Source: Candidatus Devosia phytovorans (GTDB taxonomy: Bacteria; Pseudomonadota; Alphaproteobacteria; Rhizobiales; Devosiaceae). From it: a DNA stretch of 64,000 nt. The notes beneath the pieces are model-generated. The model ran no database searches and was not told the DNA's origin. It was given only the letters and a program-made list of their open reading frames with translations. The stretch is from contig CP119312.1 in assembly GCA_029202405.1 (NCBI GenBank), positions 1,741,001-1,805,000 on the forward strand. Direction: 5' to 3'. The translations under genes were made by a program, and so were the position numbers. This document shows, piece after piece, positions 26,053-32,889 of the stretch; the stretch's first letter is position 1; each line of letters begins with the position of its first letter.

Positions 26053-26185
26053 GCCACGCCCTCATGGTTCGAGGCTCGCGAAGAGCTCGCACCTCACCAT
26101 GAGGGCTACTGAGAGCTTGATCTTACCAACAGCCCTCATGGTGAGGTGCTTTGCGCAGCAAAGCCTCGAACCACGAGGGCGTGGC
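26053..26185. repeat. palindromic intergenic repeat, family B, copy 1
   Basis: Outer arms GCCACGCCCTC...TTCGAGGC and its inverse frame inner arms CTCACCATGAGGGCT and AGCCCTCATGGTGAG. The element ends 2 bp after the surE stop codon. Related copies lie at 60871-60993 and 62863-62993. The nested inverted arms resemble a REPIN or small MITE; no coding capacity is seen. Confidence 0.88.
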
Positions 26186-26186
26186 A

Positions 26187-26960
26187 CTAAAGACTCAACG
26201 TCCCCTGCAACCGTGCAACGACATCCATATCGGTCTGCTGCAGGCGCATCGGCGTGACGGTGACGAATCCATCCCGCCGCATCACTTCAAAATCAGCTTG
26301 CCGATCCAGCGGCGTTGGCGTTGCGGGAATTGCCACGAAGAACTTGCCCGCATTGTCACTGGGATAGTGCCGGAAGGGCGAACGCGAGAATCGCTGGTGT
26401 GGCACCACGGCGATGCCCTTGGTCGTATCCGGGTCGCAGAAGGGGAAGTTGACGTTGTAATAGTGCTCGCGGCCTTGTGCGGCGGCGATGATGGCGCGGG
26501 CAGCGGCGGCGCCATGGCGGATGGAATTTTTCCAGTCCACCTCGCGGCCATTCTCGTAGTTGATGCCCTGGCTCATGGCGATGCCGATGGCGCCCTGCAG
26601 GGCCCCCTCGCGCGCACCGGCCGCCGTGCCGGAACAATTGATGATATCGCCCAGGTTCTGGCCGGCATTGACGCCAGAGAGCACGACGTCTGCGGGCTTG
26701 TCGCCCAGCAGGTGGGTCATGCCGGCGACAACGCAATCGGCCGGCGAACCGCCGAGCACGGCAAAGGTGCGCTTGTCGCGCTGATCGAGTTCGAGTTCAC
26801 GACCCAGGGTAAAGCGATGCCCTGCCCCAGACTGGTTGCCATCGGGCGCCACGATCCAGACGTCGTCACTCAGGGTCCGGGCAATGTCGGCCATGATGGC
26901 GATGCCCGGCGCATCCACACCATCGTCATTGGTGATGAGGATGCGCAGGTTTTTCATCAC
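26187..26960 (-). CDS. surE: 5'/3'-nucleotidase SurE
   Basis: The 257-residue protein starts with RILITNDDGVDAPGI, the metal-binding N-terminal motif of SurE, and contains VVLSGVNAGQNLGD and INCSGTAAGAREGA, the conserved active-site loop. It removes phosphate from nucleoside monophosphates and helps in stationary-phase survival. Its start overlaps the serS stop by 4 bp, so the two are co-translated. It ends at a family B repeat. Confidence 0.97.
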   Translation of the reverse strand: MMKNLRILITNDDGVDAPGIAIMADIARTLSDDVWIVAPDGNQSGAGHRFTLGRELELDQRDKRTFAVLGGSPADCVVAGMTHLLGDKPADVVLSGVNAGQNLGDIINCSGTAAGAREGALQGAIGIAMSQGINYENGREVDWKNSIRHGAAAARAIIAAAQGREHYYNVNFPFCDPDTTKGIAVVPHQRFSRSPFRHYPSDNAGKFFVAIPATPTPLDRQADFEVMRRDGFVTVTPMRLQQTDMDVVARLQGTLSL

Positions 26961-28285
26961 TTGCCGCCGATGGAGGTCAGACCGCCCATATAGGGCTGCA
27001 GCACGGCGGGAATCGCAATCGAGCCATCGTCCTGCTGGTAGTTTTCCATCAGGGCGATGAGGCAGCGGCCGACAGCCGTGCCCGAGCCGTTGAGCGTGTG
27101 CACATAGCGCGGCGGCTGCTTTTCGCCGCTCGGACGATAGCGCGCCTCCATGCGACGGGCCTGGAAATCACCGCAGACCGAGACCGAGGAAATCTCGCGA
27201 TAGGTGTCCTGGCCGGGCAGCCAGACTTCAAGGTCATAGGTCTTCTTGGCGCCAAAGCCGATATCGCCGGTGCAGAGGTTCATGACGCGATAGTGCAGGC
27301 CGAGCTTCTGCAACACGGCCTCGGCGCAGCCGAGCATGCGTTCATGCTCGTCCACCGAGGTTTCGGGCGTCGTGATCGACACCATTTCGACCTTGTTGAA
27401 CTGATGCTGGCGCAGCATGCCGCGCGTGTCGCGACCGGCCGAACCGGCTTCCGAGCGGAAACAGGGCGTCAGCGCGGTGAGACGCAGCGGCAGCTCTTCT
27501 TCCGACAGGATGGATTCGCGGACGAAATTGGTCAGTGGCACTTCGGCAGTCGGGATCAGCGCGAGGCGGCCATCGCCATGCGGGGTGAAGAACAGGTCTT
27601 CCTCGAACTTGGGCAGCTGGTTGGTGCCAAACAGGGCTTCGTCGCGCACCAGCAGCGGCGGCTGCACTTCGGTATAGCCATGCTCGGTGGTGTGCAGGTC
27701 GAGCATGAACTGGCCAAGAGCGCGTTCGAGCCGGGCCACCTGGCCCTTGAGCACGACAAAGCGGCTGCCCGAAAGCTTGGCCGCCGTTTCGAAATCCATC
27801 GCACCCATGGCTTCGCCGAGCTCGTAGTGCTCCTTGGGGGCAAAGCCGAGGCTGGGCCTTGGCGCGCGAGTCTGGGCAACAGTCTCAGGCGAACCGTTGC
27901 GACCGAAATATTCGACATTGCCGCTTTCGTCACTGCCCTCAGGCACGTCCTCGAAGACGAGATTGGGGATGACCGAGAGCGCATTGCGCAGTTCGAGCTC
28001 GATCGCGCGTTCGTCAGCTTCGCCCTGCGGGATGAATTCCTTGAGTGCGGCGACTTCGGCCATCAGTTCGGCGGCCTTGGCCTCGTCCTTCTGCGCCTTG
28101 GCCTGGCCGATCTGCTTGGACAGCGCATTGCGCTTTTCCTGAGCCTCGTTCAGGCGGGCGATGATGTCACGACGCTTGTCGTCGATGGCCAGCAGATCGG
28201 CGGAGCGCACCGAAATCCCCTTGCGCCGCGACACGGCAACATTGAAGGCTTCGGGATTGGCTCGGATCCACTTGATATCAAACAT
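26957..28285 (-). CDS. serS: serine--tRNA ligase
   Basis: The 442-residue protein has the typical SerRS layout: an N-terminal coiled-coil arm (about residues 28-110) that holds the tRNA-Ser extra arm, then a class II catalytic core with TAEVPLTNF, PCFRSEAGSAGRDTRGMLRQHQFNKVE (motif 2) and NGSGTAVGRCLIALMENYQ (motif 3). Length and motifs are standard, so it should be active. It is followed by surE with a 4-bp overlap and separated from tatC by 135 bp that include a hairpin. Confidence 0.98.
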   Translation of the reverse strand: MFDIKWIRANPEAFNVAVSRRKGISVRSADLLAIDDKRRDIIARLNEAQEKRNALSKQIGQAKAQKDEAKAAELMAEVAALKEFIPQGEADERAIELELRNALSVIPNLVFEDVPEGSDESGNVEYFGRNGSPETVAQTRAPRPSLGFAPKEHYELGEAMGAMDFETAAKLSGSRFVVLKGQVARLERALGQFMLDLHTTEHGYTEVQPPLLVRDEALFGTNQLPKFEEDLFFTPHGDGRLALIPTAEVPLTNFVRESILSEEELPLRLTALTPCFRSEAGSAGRDTRGMLRQHQFNKVEMVSITTPETSVDEHERMLGCAEAVLQKLGLHYRVMNLCTGDIGFGAKKTYDLEVWLPGQDTYREISSVSVCGDFQARRMEARYRPSGEKQPPRYVHTLNGSGTAVGRCLIALMENYQQDDGSIAIPAVLQPYMGGLTSIGGK

Positions 28286-28392
28286 CGGTTGTTACGGGTC
28301 GCTGCCCGCCTCTGGTTTGCTTGTCTGAGAATGACATTTTGCGACCTGTCTAAGGTCGAAGGGACTGCACGGCAATCCCCAAAGGCCCGAAG

Positions 28393-28414
28393 TCATCCGG
28401 CAGAAGCCGGATGA
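28393..28414 (-). terminator. hairpin after tatC
   Basis: TCATCCGGC pairs perfectly with GCCGGATGA around an AGAA loop, starting 7 bp beyond the tatC stop on the minus strand. No long T-run follows, so termination strength is uncertain. Confidence 0.5.
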
Positions 28415-28420
28415 TCTGGG

Positions 28421-29245
28421 TCAGGACTGATCGGAGGACGTGCCCGTCAGTTCGGCTTCCTGGGCCGCGAGGGCCGTGGCACGGCGCTTTTCGATGATGC
28501 GTACCGAAAAGATCGCCATCTCGTAGAGCAGGTAGATCGGCACGGCGAGACCGATCTGGGAGATCGGATCGGGCGGCGTGATGAAGGCGGCAAAGATCAG
28601 GATGCCGACGATGGCATAGCGGCGGCCCTTCTTGAGCTGATCGACATTGACCAGATCGATCTGTGCCAGGAGTGTCAGGATAACCGGCAGCTGGAAGGAC
28701 ACGCCAAAGGCCAGGATCAGCACCATGGCAAAGCCCAGATATTCGCTGACCGAGGTCAGCATCTCGATATCTTCGGTCTGCATGCCGGCAAAGAAATGCA
28801 GCGCCATGGGCAGGATCAGGAAATAGACCATGGCTGCGCCGGCAACGAAAAACAGCGGCGTCGCGACGAGATAGGGCAGGAATGCCTTGCGCTCGTGCTT
28901 GTAGAGGCCCGGCGCGACGAACATGTAGATCTGGCTGGCGATGATCGGGAAGCCGAGGAAAATGGCGCCAAAAAAGGCCACGTTCAGATAGGTGAAGAAC
29001 AGCTCCTGCGGCGCCGTGAAGATCAGGTTCGTGTTCGGAACGGCGTTGCGATAGGGCTGCAGCAGCCAGTCGTAGATGGTGCTGGCGAAGATGAAACAGA
29101 AAGCCATCAGCGCCACCACGGTGACCGCCGAAATGATCAGCCGCTTGCGCAGCTCGATCAGGTGTTCGAGCAATGGCGCTTCGCTGCCGGCCAGTTCGTC
29201 GACCGGCTCGTTGGTCTTGTCTTCAATCTGCTTGGCGTCGGCCAT
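28421..29245 (-). CDS. tatC: Sec-independent protein translocase TatC
   Basis: The 274-residue protein has six predicted membrane helices and the TatC signature near the N terminus (EAPLLEHLIELRKRLIIS), plus the conserved Glu-bearing loop region. TatC with TatB recognises twin-arginine signal peptides and recruits TatA for export of folded proteins. It lies 3 bp after tatB in tatABC. Confidence 0.97.
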   Translation of the reverse strand: MADAKQIEDKTNEPVDELAGSEAPLLEHLIELRKRLIISAVTVVALMAFCFIFASTIYDWLLQPYRNAVPNTNLIFTAPQELFFTYLNVAFFGAIFLGFPIIASQIYMFVAPGLYKHERKAFLPYLVATPLFFVAGAAMVYFLILPMALHFFAGMQTEDIEMLTSVSEYLGFAMVLILAFGVSFQLPVILTLLAQIDLVNVDQLKKGRRYAIVGILIFAAFITPPDPISQIGLAVPIYLLYEMAIFSVRIIEKRRATALAAQEAELTGTSSDQS

Positions 29246-29248
29246 AGC

Positions 29249-29932
29249 TTAGACTTCCTTGGCCGGTGTCGCGGGCTTCTTGACGGCAGGCTTGCGCGGC
29301 GCACGGGCCTTGGGCGTCTTGGTTGCCGGGGAATCTGCCGGTTCGGTCGGCAGCGCCGGCTTGGGCTCGGGATTGGTCACCTTGGGCGTGCGCGGCTTGC
29401 GGGCCGGCTTGGCGACGGGCTTGGTTTCGGCTGGCGCGGGAACGGCTTCGATCGGGGGCAGCTTGGCCGCAGCGACCGGCTTGGTCGGCGCCGCCTTGGC
29501 CCGTGCCGGCGCTTTCGGCCTGGTCGCGGCCTTGACCGGCATTGCCGGAGTGGCAGGAGCCTCGGTGACGACCGGCTTGACCGGGGTCATGCCCGCCTGG
29601 GCCTTGATCGCGTCGACGACGCTTTCCTTGCTCGGATCGGTCGGCTTGATCAGCCCGCTGGGCTTGGGACCGGTCGGGGTCATGGCGTTGAACTCGCGAC
29701 GAATCTCGTCGCTCGTCTTCTTCAAGGGCGCCGTGATGGAATTGCGCAGGTTGCGCACCTCATCGAGACCGGTGGTCTTGTTGATCTCGCGCTGGAACTC
29801 GCTGCCCATGCGGCGGATCTGCCCGACAATCTTGCCGACGCGGTTCATCACCACCGGCAAGTCCTTGGGGCCAATGACGATCAGCGCCACAACGCCGATC
29901 ACCAGCATCTCTGTCCAGCCCAAGCCGAGCAT
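29249..29932 (-). CDS. tatB: Sec-independent protein translocase TatB
   Basis: The 227-residue protein has an N-terminal membrane helix (LGWTEMLVIGVVALIVIGPKDLP) with the TatB-type Glu at residue 8 and the GP turn, then an amphipathic helix and a long Ala/Pro/Lys-rich tail (about residues 95-227). The tail is longer than in enteric TatB but is common in Hyphomicrobiales. It forms the substrate receptor with TatC. Confidence 0.95.
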   Translation of the reverse strand: MLGLGWTEMLVIGVVALIVIGPKDLPVVMNRVGKIVGQIRRMGSEFQREINKTTGLDEVRNLRNSITAPLKKTSDEIRREFNAMTPTGPKPSGLIKPTDPSKESVVDAIKAQAGMTPVKPVVTEAPATPAMPVKAATRPKAPARAKAAPTKPVAAAKLPPIEAVPAPAETKPVAKPARKPRTPKVTNPEPKPALPTEPADSPATKTPKARAPRKPAVKKPATPAKEV

Positions 29933-29975
29933 AGTCTATTCCTTCAAAGCAGCAGCGCGGCCGGCAGGACGTCTA

Positions 29976-30188
29976 TCAGACGTCCTTCTTCTCGGTTTCG
30001 CGGATCACGTCGCCGTCGGCGGTCGTGGTCACGCGTTCGACCGGCTTGTCGTCGTCCTTCATGCCCTTCTGGAAGGCTTTGATGCCCGAGGCAACTTCAC
30101 CCATCATGCCGGAGATCTTGCCGCGACCGAACAGCAGGATCACGACGACGGCGACGACGAGAATGCCCCAAATTCCTGGCGCGTGCAT
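29976..30188 (-). CDS. tatA: Sec-independent protein translocase TatA
   Basis: The 70-residue protein has a single helix (GIWGILVVAVVVILLFGRGKI) with the FG hinge, then an amphipathic helix (GEVASGIKAFQKGM) and a charged tail. This is the standard TatA pore-forming subunit. It heads the tatABC run, 43 bp before tatB and 60 bp after the ABC ATPase gene. Confidence 0.95.
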   Translation of the reverse strand: MHAPGIWGILVVAVVVILLFGRGKISGMMGEVASGIKAFQKGMKDDDKPVERVTTTADGDVIRETEKKDV

Positions 30189-30248
30189 TTTGAACTCCTA
30201 AGTATTCGTCAGAACGCGTTACACGCGAAAGATAGGTCAGAAATAGGG

Positions 30249-31340
30249 TCAATCGCGCGGGAACACAAGAACGTGCTCGGGATTGAGGGTGACGAACACG
30301 TCTTGTCCAACGCTGAGTGAAGTGTCGGACGGCTGGCGCAGGCCCAGTGGCGCATCGAGGCCATCCACCGAGACCTCGCAGATATCGATGCCAATGGCGT
30401 CGCGCTTGGCGATGATGCGGCCCTTGGTGCCCGATCCATGCAGCGCGACGCTGGCGCCACCTGCAGGGCGAATGGCCACGGTGACCGCTGACCCATCGGC
30501 CAGGCCGGGCGTGGCAACCGGCCCCAGCGGGGTCCTGGCATGGTGGCCAGAGACAAATGTTTCGACTTCGCTCAGCGGCGAGAAGAAGCGGGCAGCGTTC
30601 AGGTCCACGGGCTGGCGATAGATTTCGGCCGGCGTGCCGATCTGGGCAATGCGCCCGTGCCGCAACAGCGCCACGCGATCGCCGAGCAGCATGGCCTCCT
30701 CGGGGTCATGGGTGACCATCAGGCTTGTGACATGGGTTTCCCGAAGCACGGCAAGGGTTTCCTCGCGCACGCCCTCGCGCATCCGGGCATCGAGGCTGGA
30801 GAATGGTTCGTCCAGCAGCAACACGCCGGGGCGCGGGGCGACGCTGCGGGCCAGGGCGAGGCGCTGCTGCTGACCACCGGATAGCATATGTGGATAGTCG
30901 GCCTCGCGATCGGCCAGGCCGACGCGGCGCAGCGCCGTGCGTGCCTGCCCCAAGGCCGCATCGCGGCTCAGGCGGCGGAGGCCGAAGAGGACGTTCTGCA
31001 GCACGGTCAGATGCGGGAAAAGCGCGAAATCCTGGAACATCAAGCCGATGCCGCGCTTGTCGGGCGGCGTGGTTTTGTGAGGCGCAGAAACCACTTCGCC
31101 ATTGATCCGCACCGCGCCGGCCTGCACCGGCTGGATGCCGGCGGCGACGCGCAGGGCCGTGGATTTGCCCGAGCCGGATTCGCCGAGGAGACAAACGATT
31201 TCGCCGGGCTTGAGGCTAAGGCTGAGCTGGTCGAGCACCACCCTACCCCCGAGCTCGACCGAGACAGCATCGAAATCGAGCGTGGCGGCAAAGCTGACAC
31301 CGGCGGAACCGCGGGCGCCCCAGGCGTTGATATCACTCAA
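30249..31340 (-). CDS. ABC transporter ATP-binding protein (Fbp/Pot/CysA-like), orphan
   Basis: The 363-residue protein has Walker A GESGSGKST at residues 53-61, a Q-loop (FQDFALFPHL), the LSGGQQQRLALA signature and VLLLDEPFSSLD Walker B. It has a C-terminal TOBE-like extension of about 120 residues. This layout belongs to the importer ATPases for ferric iron, polyamine or sulfate. No permease or binding protein gene is next to it. Its start overlaps scpB by 4 bp, so it is translated with the condensin genes and precedes tatA. Confidence 0.9.
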   Translation of the reverse strand: MSDINAWGARGSAGVSFAATLDFDAVSVELGGRVVLDQLSLSLKPGEIVCLLGESGSGKSTALRVAAGIQPVQAGAVRINGEVVSAPHKTTPPDKRGIGLMFQDFALFPHLTVLQNVLFGLRRLSRDAALGQARTALRRVGLADREADYPHMLSGGQQQRLALARSVAPRPGVLLLDEPFSSLDARMREGVREETLAVLRETHVTSLMVTHDPEEAMLLGDRVALLRHGRIAQIGTPAEIYRQPVDLNAARFFSPLSEVETFVSGHHARTPLGPVATPGLADGSAVTVAIRPAGGASVALHGSGTKGRIIAKRDAIGIDICEVSVDGLDAPLGLRQPSDTSLSVGQDVFVTLNPEHVLVFPRD

Positions 31341-31996
31341 TATTCCGGCTCCTCGTCAGTGCCGAGGTCGTCCGGATCGAGTGGATCTTCGTCGTCGCGG
31401 AGGCTGCCATCGAAGGGCAAAGGGATCTGCAGGTTTGGCGGCAGACGGTTGGACAGCAGGCCCGAGCCCTTGAGCTCGTCCATGCCCGGCAAATCGCTCA
31501 GGCTTTCGAGGCCGAAATGGTCGAGGAATGAGTCGGTCGTGCCGTAAGTGACTGGCCGGCCTGGCGTTCTTCGCCGACCACGCATGCGGATCCAGCCTGC
31601 TTCCATCAACAGATCCAGCGTTCCCTTGCCCGTTGCGACGCCGCGAACCTCTTCGATTTCGGCGCGGGTGGCGGGCTGGTGATAGGCAATGATCGAGAGC
31701 GTTTCGAGGGCGGCGCGGGATAGGGGACGCGTTTCCTGCTCTTCGCGGCGCAACAGCAGGCCGAGGTCCTCGGCGGTGCGGAAAGCCCATTTTTCTCCGC
31801 GGCGCACGAGGTTTACGCCACGCGTGGCATAGCGCTGCTGCAGTGTCAGCAGAAGTCCGCCGATATCGGCTCCAGGTCCCACATAGGCTAACAGACTGTT
31901 AGCATCGACGGGCTCATCAGAGGCAAAAAGGATAGCCTCGAGGATGCGCAGGTGACGCTCCAGCACTTGGCCCTGTTCGATCGTCGCCTCGCTCAC
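31337..31996 (-). CDS. scpB: segregation and condensation protein ScpB
   Basis: The 219-residue protein has two winged-helix domains (HLRILEAILFASDEPVDANSL, then SRAALETLSIIAYHQPATRAEIEEVRG), the ScpB pattern, and an acidic tail. ScpB dimers bind ScpA and SMC to organise the chromosome. It overlaps scpA by 4 bp at its start and the ABC ATPase gene by 4 bp at its end. Confidence 0.95.
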   Translation of the reverse strand: MSEATIEQGQVLERHLRILEAILFASDEPVDANSLLAYVGPGADIGGLLLTLQQRYATRGVNLVRRGEKWAFRTAEDLGLLLRREEQETRPLSRAALETLSIIAYHQPATRAEIEEVRGVATGKGTLDLLMEAGWIRMRGRRRTPGRPVTYGTTDSFLDHFGLESLSDLPGMDELKGSGLLSNRLPPNLQIPLPFDGSLRDDEDPLDPDDLGTDEEPEY

Positions 31997-32781
31997 GTCG
32001 GCCCCGCCTTGTGGCGACGCATCAGCAGCGGCCCGAAGGTCTCGGTCTGGCGCAGATCGATCTGGCCAAGGCGCACCAATTCGAGGCTCGAGGCAAAGCT
32101 CGAGGCGCGGACGGTAGCGCGCTCGGCGGGCGTGGCGAGATAGTCGGCCAGATAGGTATCCATCGGCACCCAGTCGAAACTATCACCGATAAGGCGCTGC
32201 AGGATGTCGCGGGCGTCCTGCAGCGACCAGACGGTGCGCAGGTGCGGGGAATATTCGACGGTGGCGCCGCGTTCACGCTGGTTGGCATAGGCTTTGAGCA
32301 GATCGTAGAGCGAGGCCTCCCAGATGCTCTTGCGATTGACGACGATCGGCTCGGGCATGCCGCGGGCATAGACCTGAAAGCCGAGGCGCGGCCGGTTCAT
32401 CAACTGGCTGGCCGCCTTGCGCATGGCTTCGAGGCGTTTCAGCCGGAATTGCAGCATGGCGGCGAGCATTTCGCCGGATGGCTCGTCGTCCGATGCGGCC
32501 TGGGGCACCATCAGCCGGCTCTTGAGATAGGCCAGCCAGGCGGCCATCACCAGATAGTCGGCGGCAACCTCGATGCGCTTCTCGCGTACGGTCTCGATGA
32601 AGGCGAGGTATTGCTCGGCCAGGGCCAGAACGGAAATGGCCGCCAGATCGACCTTCTGACGCCGCGCCAGGTCGAGCAGCAGGTCGAGCGGGCCTTCATA
32701 GCCATTGACGTCGACATGCATGACCTCTTCGGCCGCCGGTGGGGCCGGTGTGTCAAACCAGTCGGTCTGGGCTGTGGTCAT
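31993..32781 (-). CDS. scpA: segregation and condensation protein ScpA
   Basis: The protein of about 262 residues is the kleisin ScpA: FEGP-like NGYEGPLDLLLDLARRQKVDL at the N terminus binds the SMC neck, and the C terminus forms the winged helix that binds the SMC head. ATG at 32781 gives the normal N terminus; an ATG at 32811 would add 10 untypical residues. It overlaps scpB by 4 bp. The gene upstream is the SPOR protein, 108 bp away; nagZ, which often precedes scpA in this order, is not present. Confidence 0.94.
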   Translation of the reverse strand: MTTAQTDWFDTPAPPAAEEVMHVDVNGYEGPLDLLLDLARRQKVDLAAISVLALAEQYLAFIETVREKRIEVAADYLVMAAWLAYLKSRLMVPQAASDDEPSGEMLAAMLQFRLKRLEAMRKAASQLMNRPRLGFQVYARGMPEPIVVNRKSIWEASLYDLLKAYANQRERGATVEYSPHLRTVWSLQDARDILQRLIGDSFDWVPMDTYLADYLATPAERATVRASSFASSLELVRLGQIDLRQTETFGPLLMRRHKAGPT

Positions 32782-32889
32782 GGAAAGTGCCGCGCAAAAA
32801 GTTCGCGCCATCCTTGGCCGCTGGGGTGTCCAGCGTCAAGCATGGCGCGATGTACTGTGACGATGTGGACGACCCATGGGCCGCCTGCC

